Source: an uncultured Alphaproteobacteria bacterium
Lineage (GTDB): Bacteria; Pseudomonadota; Alphaproteobacteria; Rhizobiales; Beijerinckiaceae
Direction: 5' to 3'
NCBI GenBank assembly: GCA_937988775.1
Contig: CALKHP010000030.1
Coordinates: forward strand, 248,001-312,000
Length of the DNA stretch: 64,000 nucleotides
Below, one piece after another: positions 6,822 to 14,339 of the stretch (the first letter of the stretch is position 1; each line of letters starts with the position of its first letter). The notes under the pieces were generated by a model that saw only the letters and a program-made list of their open reading frames with translations, was not told the origin of the DNA and made no database searches. The position numbers were made by a program, and so were the translations under genes.

Positions 6822-9017
6822 TCAATCGTTGACGCGCTTGACGCTCGAGACGACGGACTTCGCCTTGATGCCGCCGATGATGGCGTTGAGGTGCTTCAGG
6901 TCCCAGACTTCCAGATCGAACACGATCTCGCGGAAATCGGGCGAAGGCGCATGCATGATGATGTTGTCGATATTGGCGTCCGCCTCGCCGATGATGCGGG
7001 CAAGCTCGGCGAAAATGCCGGGCTCGTTGATCGCCGAGACGATGATCTGCGCCGGAAAGCGCGAGCGACGCGCCTCGTCGAGGTCCCAGCGCACATCGAG
7101 CCAGCGCTCAGGGTGATCCTCGAAATTCGACAGCGCCTCCGACTGGATCGGGTAGATGGTGATGCCCTCCCCCGGCGTCAGGATGCCGACGATGCGATCA
7201 CCCGGCACGGCGCCGCCATGGGGCGCGAAATGCACCGGCAGGTCGCCGCCGAGGCCACGGATCGGGATGGCGGCTTCGCCATTGACCTGCCCCGGCACGC
7301 GGAATTTCAGGCTCTCGGCCTTCTTGAGTTCGAACCAGCCCTTCTCGCGCTCGTCGGCCTCGGCGCCGGCCGCCTGCTCCTCCTTGAAATCGGGATGGAC
7401 GGCCTTGACCACGTCGCCGGAAAACATTTCGCCACGCCCAACCGCCGCAAGCACATCGTCGACATGCTGGCGGGCAAGGCGCGGCAGCGCCGCCTTGAGA
7501 TTATCCATCGAGAACGGCTTGTTGGCGCGCACGAAGGCGCGTTCGACGATCTGGCGGCCGAGGCCGGAATACTGTTTTCGCACAGCCGCGCGGGTAGCAC
7601 GGCGGATGGCCGCACGCGCCTTTCCGGTGGCGACGACCGCCTCCCAGGCGGCCGGGGGCACCTGGCCCTCGGCACAGACGATCTCGACCTCGTCGCCGTT
7701 ATGCAGTTCCGAAATCACCGGCGCCGAGCGGCCGTTGACCTTGGCGGCGACCGCCGTATCGCCGACATCGGTGTGGACGGCATAGGCGAAATCGATCAGC
7801 GTGGCGCCGCGCGGCAGCGCGATCAGCCGCCCCTTCGGCGTGAAGCAGAACACCTGGTCGTGAAACAGTTCGAGCTTGGTATGCTCGAGGAATTCCTCGG
7901 GGCTGTCGCCTTCCGCCAGAAGCTCGATGGTGCGGCGCAGCCACTGGTAGGCGCGGCTGTCGCGCGCGCCGTCCTGCCCCGGCCCGCCATCCTTGTAGAT
8001 CGCATGCGCCGCGATGCCGTATTCGGCGATATCGTGCATTTTTCGCGTACGAATCTGCAGCTCGACGCGTTGCTGGCCCGGCCCGATGACGGTGGTGTGG
8101 ATCGAGCGGTAGTCGTTCTGCTTCGGCGTCGAGATATAGTCCTTGAAGCGGCCGGGCACCGAGGCCCAGGTCGTGTGGATGACGCCGAGCACACGATAGC
8201 AATCGGCCAAAGCCGGCACGATGATGCGGAAGCCGAAAATATCCGAAAGCTGCTCGAAGGAGACGGATTTGCGCTCCATCTTCTTCCAGATCGAATAGGG
8301 CTGCTTCTCTCGGCCATCGATCTCGGCGGAAATGCCCTGGGCCGCCAGCCGGTCGTGCAGGTCGCTCTCGATGCGGGCGATGATTTCCTTGCTGCCGGAG
8401 CGCAGTTCCTCCAGCCGCTTGGTGACCATGGCATAGGCTTCCGGCATCAGGTTGCGGAAGCCGATATCCTCCAATTCGTCGCGCATCTCCTGCATGCCCA
8501 TGCGGCCGGCGAGCGGCGCATAGATATCCAGCGTCTCCTCGGCGATGCGGGCGCGCTTTTCCGGCGGCACATGATGCAGGGTGCGCATGTTGTGCAGCCG
8601 GTCAGCGAGCTTGACGAGCAGCACGCGCACGTCATCGGCGATGGCGAGCAGCAATTTGCGCAGGTTCTCGGCCTGGGCGGCCTTTTTCGAGACGAGGTCG
8701 AGCTTCTTGATCTTGGTCAGGCCGTCGACCAGCGTGGCGATCTGCTGGCCGAACAGCTTCTCGATCTCGTCGCGCGTGGCGGCGGTATCCTCGATCGTGT
8801 CGTGCAGGATGGCGGCGATGATGGTGGCGTCGTCCAGCCTGAGCTTGGTCAGGATGGCGGCGACTTCAAGCGGATGGGAGATATAGGGGTCGCCCGAAGC
8901 CCGTTTCTGCGCGCCATGGGCGCGCATCGCGTAGACATAGGCACGGTTGAGCAATGCCTCGTCGGCATGGGGATTGTAGCGTTTCACGAGCTCTACAAGC
9001 TCGTATTGGCGGATCAT
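6822..9017 (-). CDS. rsh: Bifunctional (p)ppGpp synthetase/hydrolase (RSH family)
   Basis: This is the long RelA/SpoT homologue that makes and degrades (p)ppGpp in the stringent response. The 731-residue product has an intact HD hydrolase domain (SHPLEVAAIL with H48; HDTIEDT with H72 and D73), a synthetase domain (YSIWKKMERK, FGFRIIV, FKDYISTPKQNDYRSIHT), a TGS domain (FCFTPKGRLIALPRGATLIDFAYAVHTDVGDT) and a C-terminal ACT domain (ARIIGEADANIDNIIMH). Both catalytic centres look intact, as expected for the single Rsh of most alphaproteobacteria. ATG at 9017 gives the common MIRQYELVELVKRYNP start. It is separated from rpoZ by tandem hairpins, so it likely has its own promoter within 9018-9097. 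Confidence 0.95.
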   Translation of the reverse strand: MIRQYELVELVKRYNPHADEALLNRAYVYAMRAHGAQKRASGDPYISHPLEVAAILTKLRLDDATIIAAILHDTIEDTAATRDEIEKLFGQQIATLVDGLTKIKKLDLVSKKAAQAENLRKLLLAIADDVRVLLVKLADRLHNMRTLHHVPPEKRARIAEETLDIYAPLAGRMGMQEMRDELEDIGFRNLMPEAYAMVTKRLEELRSGSKEIIARIESDLHDRLAAQGISAEIDGREKQPYSIWKKMERKSVSFEQLSDIFGFRIIVPALADCYRVLGVIHTTWASVPGRFKDYISTPKQNDYRSIHTTVIGPGQQRVELQIRTRKMHDIAEYGIAAHAIYKDGGPGQDGARDSRAYQWLRRTIELLAEGDSPEEFLEHTKLELFHDQVFCFTPKGRLIALPRGATLIDFAYAVHTDVGDTAVAAKVNGRSAPVISELHNGDEVEIVCAEGQVPPAAWEAVVATGKARAAIRRATRAAVRKQYSGLGRQIVERAFVRANKPFSMDNLKAALPRLARQHVDDVLAAVGRGEMFSGDVVKAVHPDFKEEQAAGAEADEREKGWFELKKAESLKFRVPGQVNGEAAIPIRGLGGDLPVHFAPHGGAVPGDRIVGILTPGEGITIYPIQSEALSNFEDHPERWLDVRWDLDEARRSRFPAQIIVSAINEPGIFAELARIIGEADANIDNIIMHAPSPDFREIVFDLEVWDLKHLNAIIGGIKAKSVVSSVKRVND

Positions 9018-9097
9018 GGCGGCGGTCCGGGCCTTTCTCCTTCCGGCTAGAAAGACATATCGCCGCGAAGCCTTGAGGTGACAAGTTCACCCATACG

Positions 9098-9140
9098 AAA
9101 AAGGCGGCCGGTGGCCGCCTTTTTTACCGAAACGGTAAAA
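9098..9140 (-). terminator. Tandem hairpins, probable rpoZ terminator
   Basis: Two adjoining hairpins lie between the rpoZ stop and the rsh start. At 9098-9125 AAAAAGGCGGCC pairs with GGCCGCCTTTTT around a GGT loop, flanked by A and T runs so it could work on either strand. At 9122-9140 TTTTACCG pairs with CGGTAAAA around AAA. Read on the minus strand, rpoZ transcripts meet the small hairpin first and then the GC-rich one with a U tract. This is the strongest intrinsic terminator in the first 10 kb. Confidence 0.8.
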
Positions 9141-9141
9141 T

Positions 9142-9543
9142 TTATTCCCGCTCGTCGTCGTCGCGGTCGCTCGGCGGCACCAGCCCCTCGAGGCCGCGCA
9201 GCAGGTCCTCTTCCGACATGCGGTCGAACTGCACCTCACCGGCGCCATCACCGCCGGGAGTCGCGGTCGCGGACGATGCGATCAGCGGCACGGTCTCGGC
9301 CTCCGGCTCGTCGACCTCGACATATTTCTGCAGCGAGTGGACGAATTCTTCCTTGAGATCGTCCGGCGTGACGGTTTCGTCGGCGATCTCGCGCAGCGCG
9401 ACAACGGGATTCTTGTCGTTGTCGCGCGCAATGGTGATCGGCGAGCCACTGGCGATGACCCGCGCCCGATGGCTGGCCAAAAGCACCAGTTCAAACCGAT
9501 TCTCGACCTTGTCGATGCAGTCTTCGACGGTAACGCGCGCCAT
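9142..9543 (-). CDS. rpoZ: DNA-directed RNA polymerase omega subunit
   Basis: The omega subunit clamps the beta' subunit and assists RNA polymerase assembly; in several bacteria it also contributes to the ppGpp-binding site. The 133-residue product opens MARVTVEDCIDKVENRFELV, then ASHRARVIASGS and NPVVALREIADETV, all standard. The C-terminal 60 residues are acidic and low in complexity, as in other Rhizobiales. The gene is just upstream of rsh, a classical pairing, but the hairpins between them argue for separate transcripts. About 290 AT-richer bases upstream (9544-9830) separate it from a divergent NYN-domain gene. Confidence 0.96.
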   Translation of the reverse strand: MARVTVEDCIDKVENRFELVLLASHRARVIASGSPITIARDNDKNPVVALREIADETVTPDDLKEEFVHSLQKYVEVDEPEAETVPLIASSATATPGGDGAGEVQFDRMSEEDLLRGLEGLVPPSDRDDDERE

Positions 9544-9830
9544 GGGCGAGCCGCTCCTTCACGTCAGTATGGGAATGCGATTGACCCGTTTAGCCGCAGA
9601 CGCCCGGAAATGCAAACCCCGCGCGATAAATAATTCAACAGCTTCTGACTGTGACTTGACAAAGCCACAATTGCCAACAGAAATGGCCGAGGCTCATTCT
9701 TGAATGTTATAAGTCTCGTCAATAATTTCAATATTTCGTTTGACCGCCGAAAACCGTGCCGCCCGTTCACGACGATACGCCGACCACGGGCAAATAAACG
9801 TCGAAAATATGCTGAAAGGCCCGTTTCCTA
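9544..9830. promoter_or_regulatory. Divergent intergenic region rpoZ / NYN gene
   Basis: This 287-base region lies between divergent starts and must hold both promoters. From about 9615 to 9745 it is clearly AT-richer than its surroundings (for example AATAATTCAACAG and CAATAATTTCAATATTTCG). A TTGACA-like hexamer is present on the plus strand near 9656 and TTGACG on the minus strand near 9722, but neither has a convincing partner at normal spacing. No repeat family member occurs here, unlike most other spacers. Confidence 0.4.
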
Positions 9831-10463
9831 ATGCAAAACAGCGATCGTATCGCGTTGTTCATAGATGGCGCAAACCTTTACGCGACGTCAAAATCGCTTG
9901 GCTTCGATATCGATTACCGCAAGCTTCTGAAGGAGTTTCGTTCGCGCGGCTATCTGGTGCGCGCCTACTACTACACGGCGATGGTCGAGGATCAGGAGTA
10001 TTCCTCGATCCGCCCATTGATCGACTGGCTCGACTATAACGGCTTCAAGGTCGTCACCAAGCCGGTGAAGGAGTTCACCGATTCCGCCGGGCGCCGCAAG
10101 GTGAAGGGCAACATGGATATCGAACTCGCTGTCGATGCCATGGAGGCCGCCGACCATGTCAACGAGATCGTATTGTTCTCGGGCGACGGCGATTTCCGCT
10201 GCCTGGTCGAGGCGATCCAGCGCAAGGGCGTGCGCGTCAGCGTCGTCTCGACGCTGACCAGCCATCCGCCGATGGTTTCGGACGAGTTGCGGCGGCAGGC
10301 GGACTGCTTCATCGATCTGGTCGATCTCCAGACCAAGGTCGGCCGTGATGCCAACGAGCGCGCGCCGCGTGACACGCGTGACCCGCGCCAGATGCCGGGC
10401 TTCCTGCAGCGCAGCGTGACGACGCCGGCACGTGCCCTGGAAGACGACAGCGACGAGGAGTGA
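9831..10463 (+). CDS. NYN domain protein (LabA/DUF88-like, PIN-like nuclease fold)
   Basis: The 210-residue product belongs to the NYN family, PIN-like proteins thought to act on RNA; many members are uncharacterised. The acidic active-site pattern is visible: ALFIDGANLY at residues 8-17 (D12), KGNMDIELAVDAM (D residues near 100), and VLFSGDGDFRCLVEA (D122, D124 region). The C-terminal 45 residues are charged, low complexity and probably disordered (GRDANERAPRDTRDPRQMPG...ALEDDSDEE). The start at 9831 (MQNSDRIALFIDGANLY) fits the family; the Shine-Dalgarno sequence is weak (GAAAGG about 13 bases upstream). It stands alone between the rpoZ promoter region and a repeat pair. Confidence 0.85.
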   Translation: MQNSDRIALFIDGANLYATSKSLGFDIDYRKLLKEFRSRGYLVRAYYYTAMVEDQEYSSIRPLIDWLDYNGFKVVTKPVKEFTDSAGRRKVKGNMDIELAVDAMEAADHVNEIVLFSGDGDFRCLVEAIQRKGVRVSVVSTLTSHPPMVSDELRRQADCFIDLVDLQTKVGRDANERAPRDTRDPRQMPGFLQRSVTTPARALEDDSDEE

Positions 10464-10494
10464 GGCCGGCGGCCCCGGCCCGCACAGTCTCGAG

Positions 10495-10569
10495 TATCTT
10501 TCGACAGGCTCAAGATGAGGTTGAGGTGATATCAACGCGCCCTCATGCTGAGCCCGTCGAAGCATGCTC
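10495..10569. repeat. Inverted pair of TTCGACAAGCTCAGGAT-type repeats
   Basis: TATCTTTCGACAGGCTCAAG at 10495-10514 opposes CTCATGCTGAGCCCGTCGAA at about 10542-10561. The arrangement is the reverse of the copy at 2147-2220. It lies between the NYN gene and the uracil-DNA glycosylase gene, near the 3' end of the former. Confidence 0.7.
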
Positions 10570-10663
10570 CAGTCCGGCACCGATCCTTCCACCGTAGAAA
10601 TAGAGTCGGAAAACCGCGGCAGGCTGCTGTTCCGCCGTGGCTTTTGCCGTATCGTCAAACCCG

Positions 10664-11335
10664 ATGATCATGCTCCAGCCCAACGCGCGCCCAACCGCCG
10701 AACCCGCTCCCGATTGCCCGCTCTGCCCGCGCCTGGCGGATTTCAGGGCCGCCAATCGCGCCAAACACCCGGACTGGTTCAATGCGCCGGTGCCGGCCTT
10801 CGGCCCGCGTGAAGCGCGGCTCGCCATTGTCGGGCTCGCCCCCGGCCTGCAAGGCGCCAACCGCACCGGGCGGCCCTTCACCGGCGATTATGCCGGCGAC
10901 CTGCTCTATGCGACGCTCGACCGTTTCGGCTTCTCCAGCGGCCAATTCAAGGGCCGGCCCGATGACGGGCTGGCGCTGGTCGATTGCCGGATCATCAATG
11001 CGGTGCGCTGCGTGCCGCCGCAGAACAAGCCGACGCCGGTCGAGATCAACACCTGCCGGAACTTCCTGAGCGCGGCGCTTGCCGAGATGCCCAATCTCCG
11101 CGCCATCGTGGCGCTCGGCCGCATCGCGCATGACAGCCTGCTGCGCAGCTTCGGGGTGCGCGCCGTGCTGCACCCGTTCGCGCACGGCGCCGTGCATGAC
11201 CTCGGCCCGGCGACGCTGCACGACAGCTACCATTGCTCGCGCTACAACACGAATACGCGCGTGCTGACCACGCCGATGTTCGAAAACGTGTTCGCGGGTG
11301 TGCGCGAGCGGCTGGGGCCTTCAACCTCAAGTTAG
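10664..11335 (+). CDS. Uracil-DNA glycosylase, family 5 (UDGb type)
   Basis: This enzyme excises uracil and related deaminated bases from DNA and starts base excision repair. The 223-residue product has the family 5 motif GLAPGLQGANRTGRPFTGDY, the C-terminal motif HDSYHCSRYNTNT, and four cysteines placed for a [4Fe-4S] cluster (CPLC at residues 18-21, then C in NAVRCVPPQNK and in INTCRNF). The missing polar residue in motif A is normal for UDGb. ATG at 10664 (MIMLQPNARP) is preferred; ATG at 10670 and an upstream GTG at 10637 are alternatives. It is monocistronic and converges on the peroxiredoxin gene. Confidence 0.9.
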   Translation: MIMLQPNARPTAEPAPDCPLCPRLADFRAANRAKHPDWFNAPVPAFGPREARLAIVGLAPGLQGANRTGRPFTGDYAGDLLYATLDRFGFSSGQFKGRPDDGLALVDCRIINAVRCVPPQNKPTPVEINTCRNFLSAALAEMPNLRAIVALGRIAHDSLLRSFGVRAVLHPFAHGAVHDLGPATLHDSYHCSRYNTNTRVLTTPMFENVFAGVRERLGPSTSS

Positions 11336-11629
11336 TGTGAAAGCTCTGCGCCTCGCCGAAGCGGGATCGGCCGGTCAAGCCGGCCGACGACGGCTGGACT
11401 GTTGCTGCCACCACCCGCCACCGTCATGGGCCGGCTTGACCGGCCCATCCCGACACGAAGGGCGCCACGACTGGGCCTTGGTTCAACGCCGGGGCAAGAC
11501 GCTCAACCTGTCATTCCCGCGAAGCTTGGAATCCAGAGGCCGATGCGCGCACCGTTGCTGGATTCCCGATCGCGCTAACGCGCGTCGGGAATGACATTGA
11601 GGTAGCGGACGAGGCCGCCGCGAAACGTC
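11336..11629. repeat. Convergent spacer filled with two repeat families
   Basis: This 294-base spacer separates the convergent uracil-DNA glycosylase and peroxiredoxin genes. At 11355-11455 is a BIME-like pair: GGATCGGCCGGTCAAGCCGG and the opposing GGGCCGGCTTGACCGGCCC. A CGCCGGGGCAAGACG unit lies near 11488-11502. At 11508-11599 an inverted pair of CATTCCCG-type units follows (GTCATTCCCGCGAAGC ... GCGCGTCGGGAATGACA), with a second nested arm GGATTCCCGATCGCGC. Such structures may serve as transcription terminators for both genes. No gene is present. Confidence 0.75.
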
Positions 11630-12208
11630 TCAGTGCGGGTTGGCCTTCAACCAGGCGAGCACGTCGCCGGCATTCCGGTCCGGCGGAAACACCGGATAGA
11701 ACACGTAGGTGATGCGCCCGTCGTCGATGATCAGCGCCATACGCTTCACCAGCACGAGGCCGGCGACGTCCATCGTCGGCAGGCGCAGCGCCTTCGTCAG
11801 CACCAGCCCCGCATCCGACAGCACCGGAAACGGCACGTGCAGCCGCGTGACCATCTCAAGCTGATAGGCACGATCCTGCGTCGAGAGCCCGAAAACCTGC
11901 GCGGCGCCAGCGCGCTTCAGATCCTGGAAGAGATCGCGGAACGAGCATGTCTGTGGCGTGCAGCCGCGCGCGCCGGGGATCATGTCCCAATCCTCGACCA
12001 CGCCGATCTCGCCGGGCCGGCCGGTGCGCGGATAGGCGAACAACACCGTGCGGCCGGGCAAATCCGCCAGATTGACCATCGTGCCGTCGGTGGCCTCAAG
12101 CGCGACCTGCGGCAAGGCCATGCCGGTGAGGTGCGCGGCCGCGCCATCGTCGACAGGCGCCGGAATCCGGCTCCAGTCGACGCCGAGAAGGTCAGGTTGC
12201 TCGCTCAT
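11630..12208 (-). CDS. Peroxiredoxin (PrxQ/BCP-like)
   Basis: A thiol peroxidase of the AhpC/TSA superfamily. The 192-residue product has a thioredoxin-like core with C83 and C88 in GARGCTPQTCSFRD, the Cys-x4-Cys arrangement of atypical two-cysteine PrxQ/BCP enzymes, where the first is peroxidatic and the second resolving. The segment before it, YPRTGRPGEIGVVEDWDMIPG, is longer than in classical BCP, so this is a distinct subgroup with an insertion. The N-terminal 30 residues are extra. A late IIDDGRITYVFYPVFPPD stretch fits the family C-terminus. It is read toward the repeat-rich convergent spacer and lies 31 bases downstream of smpB; cotranscription is plausible. Confidence 0.85.
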   Translation of the reverse strand: MSEQPDLLGVDWSRIPAPVDDGAAAHLTGMALPQVALEATDGTMVNLADLPGRTVLFAYPRTGRPGEIGVVEDWDMIPGARGCTPQTCSFRDLFQDLKRAGAAQVFGLSTQDRAYQLEMVTRLHVPFPVLSDAGLVLTKALRLPTMDVAGLVLVKRMALIIDDGRITYVFYPVFPPDRNAGDVLAWLKANPH

Positions 12209-12239
12209 GCTGGTTCTCCTTCGCCCCTCGTCCGGCAGG

Positions 12240-12713
12240 TCAGCCCTTGTCGCGCAGCAGGCGGCCCTTCTCGCGATCCCAGTCGCGTTTCTTCTCGGTC
12301 TCGCGCTTGTCGTGCAATTTCTTGCCGCGCGCGAGCGCGATCTCGACCTTGGCGCGGCCCTTTTCGTTGAAATAGATTTTCAGCGGCACCACCGTCATGC
12401 CCTCGCGCTCGATGGCGATCGAGAGCCGCGCGATCTGGCGCTTGTGCAACAGCAGGCGACGCGGCCGGCGCCGGTCATGGTTGAAGCGGTTCGCCTGCAG
12501 GTATTCCGGGATATCGGCGTTGACGAGCCAAAGCCCGGCATTCTCGGTCGAGGCATAGCTCTCGCCAATGGTCGCCTTGCCGCTTCGCAGCGACTTGACC
12601 TCGGTTCCGGTCAGGGCGATGCCGGCCTCGAAGACCTCGCCGATCTCGTAGTTGAAGCGCGCCTTGCGGTTATCCGCGACGATGTTGGATTTCGGCGCCG
12701 GTTTGGCGCTCAT
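12240..12713 (-). CDS. smpB: SsrA-binding protein SmpB
   Basis: SmpB binds tmRNA and is required for trans-translation, the rescue of stalled ribosomes. The 157-residue product opens IVADNRKARFNYEIGEVFEAG and has GTEVKSLRSGKATIGESYAS, DIPEYLQANRFNHDRRRPRRLLLHK and the basic C-terminal tail KKLHDKRETEKKRDWDREKG typical of the family. It follows dapA by 19 bases in the dapA-smpB arrangement common in Rhizobiales. No tmRNA gene was recognised in this window. Confidence 0.97.
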   Translation of the reverse strand: MSAKPAPKSNIVADNRKARFNYEIGEVFEAGIALTGTEVKSLRSGKATIGESYASTENAGLWLVNADIPEYLQANRFNHDRRRPRRLLLHKRQIARLSIAIEREGMTVVPLKIYFNEKGRAKVEIALARGKKLHDKRETEKKRDWDREKGRLLRDKG

Positions 12714-12732
12714 GAGCGCACCTTATCCGTTC

Positions 12733-13641
12733 TCATGCGTTGATCAGGCCGGCATGCACCATCGCGTCACGGATCGCCTGGCGCGCCGGTTCGGTGGCCG
12801 CCATCATCGGCAGCCGGATTTCGTCGGACATCCGGCCCAGCACCGACAACCCGTATTTGGCGCCGGCGACGCCAGGCTCCTTGAACACGGCATCGTGCAG
12901 CGGGATCAGCCGATCCTGGATGAGGAGAGCCCGGGCATAATCGCCGGCGCGCGTCGCGGCGTGCAACTCCGAGCACAGCTTCGGCGCGACATTCGCGACA
13001 ACCGAGATACAGCCATGGCCGCCGGCGGCATTATAGGCGAGCGCCGTCATGTCCTCGCCCGAGAGCTGGATGAAATCCGCGCCGAGCGCCGCGCGCTGCT
13101 GCGAGACGCGGGCGAGATTGCCGGTGGCATCCTTGACGCCGGCGATGTTCTTCAGCGCGTAAAGCCGCTTCATGGTGTCGATCGACATGTCGATCACCGA
13201 GCGCGGCGGAATGTTGTAGATGATGATCGGGATGCCAATGGCATCGTTGACCGCCTTGAAGTGCTGGAAAAGCCCTTCCTGCGTCGGCTTGTTGTAATAG
13301 GGCACGACGACCAGCACGCCATCGGCGCCGGCCTTCTCGGCATGGCGGGCGAGTTCCACGGCCTCGCGCGTGCTGTTGGACCCGGCGCCGGCGATCACCG
13401 GCACGCGGCCCTTTGCTTCGGCGACGCACCATTCGACGACGCGCTTATGCTCATCGTGGTTGAGCGTCGGGCTTTCGCCCGTGGTGCCGACCGGCACGAG
13501 CCCCTCGGTGCCGTTCTCCATCTGCCAGTTCACATGCGAGCGGAAGGCCGCCTCGTCCAGTTTGCCATCGTGAAACGGCGTGACGAGCGCGGTATAGGAC
13601 CCATTGAAACGGGGTCCGCTTGCGTTTCCATTGCTGACCAT
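12733..13641 (-). CDS. dapA: 4-hydroxy-tetrahydrodipicolinate synthase
   Basis: DapA condenses pyruvate with aspartate semialdehyde, the first step specific to lysine and diaminopimelate synthesis. The 302-residue TIM barrel has the pyruvate-binding GTTGESPTL at residues 52-60, the tyrosine region PYYNKPTQEGLFQHF, IIIYNIPPRSV, and the Schiff-base lysine K170 in GVKDATG. It carries a 12-residue N-terminal extension before the canonical start of the barrel. A possible Shine-Dalgarno is weak. It lies upstream of smpB in the usual pair and is divergent from a small membrane protein gene. Confidence 0.95.
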   Translation of the reverse strand: MVSNGNASGPRFNGSYTALVTPFHDGKLDEAAFRSHVNWQMENGTEGLVPVGTTGESPTLNHDEHKRVVEWCVAEAKGRVPVIAGAGSNSTREAVELARHAEKAGADGVLVVVPYYNKPTQEGLFQHFKAVNDAIGIPIIIYNIPPRSVIDMSIDTMKRLYALKNIAGVKDATGNLARVSQQRAALGADFIQLSGEDMTALAYNAAGGHGCISVVANVAPKLCSELHAATRAGDYARALLIQDRLIPLHDAVFKEPGVAGAKYGLSVLGRMSDEIRLPMMAATEPARQAIRDAMVHAGLINA

Positions 13642-13896
13642 GACGGCTTACCTGATTGCTCGCGATCCGATCTTCGTCCGCCGACCTCATCCGCGCACGA
13701 AGGCCGCAGTCATAGCGTGGAGCGGGGCCTGAGGAAAGGCTGCTCGCCATTCAAAGCTGCCCCGGGGTTCCATCTGCGCCGCTGATAACCGCCCGCGGGG
13801 TTGCGCCATGCGGACCGATTGGCAACACTGGCGCATCATGAACGCCGCCATCATCGTCTTCATGCCGTTCAGCGGCGATTTCGCGGGATATCGCCG

Positions 13897-14127
13897 ATGC
13901 GGTTCATCAAAACCCTCGTCATGCTGCTTGGAACCGTATTGCTGAGCGGCCTTGTGGCCCTCGGCATCGCCTTTGGCATTGCTTCACTCGGACTGCTCGG
14001 TGCCTGCGCCGAGGGAGCCTGCGAATACGCCGCGCTGTTTCTCGCCTTCCCCGTGCTCTGGATCGGGCTGCTGCTCGGCACAGCGGTCGTTTATGGCATG
14101 CGGCGGCGCAAGGCGCGGGACCAGTAG
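13897..14127 (+). CDS. Small two-helix membrane protein of unknown function
   Basis: A 76-residue product with two hydrophobic segments (about residues 3-33, LVMLLGTVLLSGLVALGIAF, and 43-66, YAALFLAFPVLWIGLLLGTA) and a short basic tail ending RRRKARDQ. Two cysteines lie in the loop between them (GACAEGACEYA), possibly on the periplasmic side. ATG at 13897 starts right at the first membrane segment; an in-frame extension to 13801 overlaps the dapA promoter side and looks non-coding. No family was recognised. Its own transcript is likely since it is divergent from dapA and 212 bases from the next gene. Confidence 0.6.
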   Translation: MRFIKTLVMLLGTVLLSGLVALGIAFGIASLGLLGACAEGACEYAALFLAFPVLWIGLLLGTAVVYGMRRRKARDQ

Positions 14128-14339
14128 AAGCGGGCACCGCTTGCGCCAACACATTGCCGCCACGCCTCGCGGGTAATGCTCGCACCGGCATTATGTTCGG
14201 AAAACCAGGCTGCAAAAAACTGGCGCCTTGAAACTGCGGGGAAAAATTCCGCTCTCGATGCGAGCGGGTCATCACGGTTAACAGATTGTCAAGAAGCCAG
14301 CCGCACAGTTTCCGGACGGGCCTCGAGAAGGATATCACG

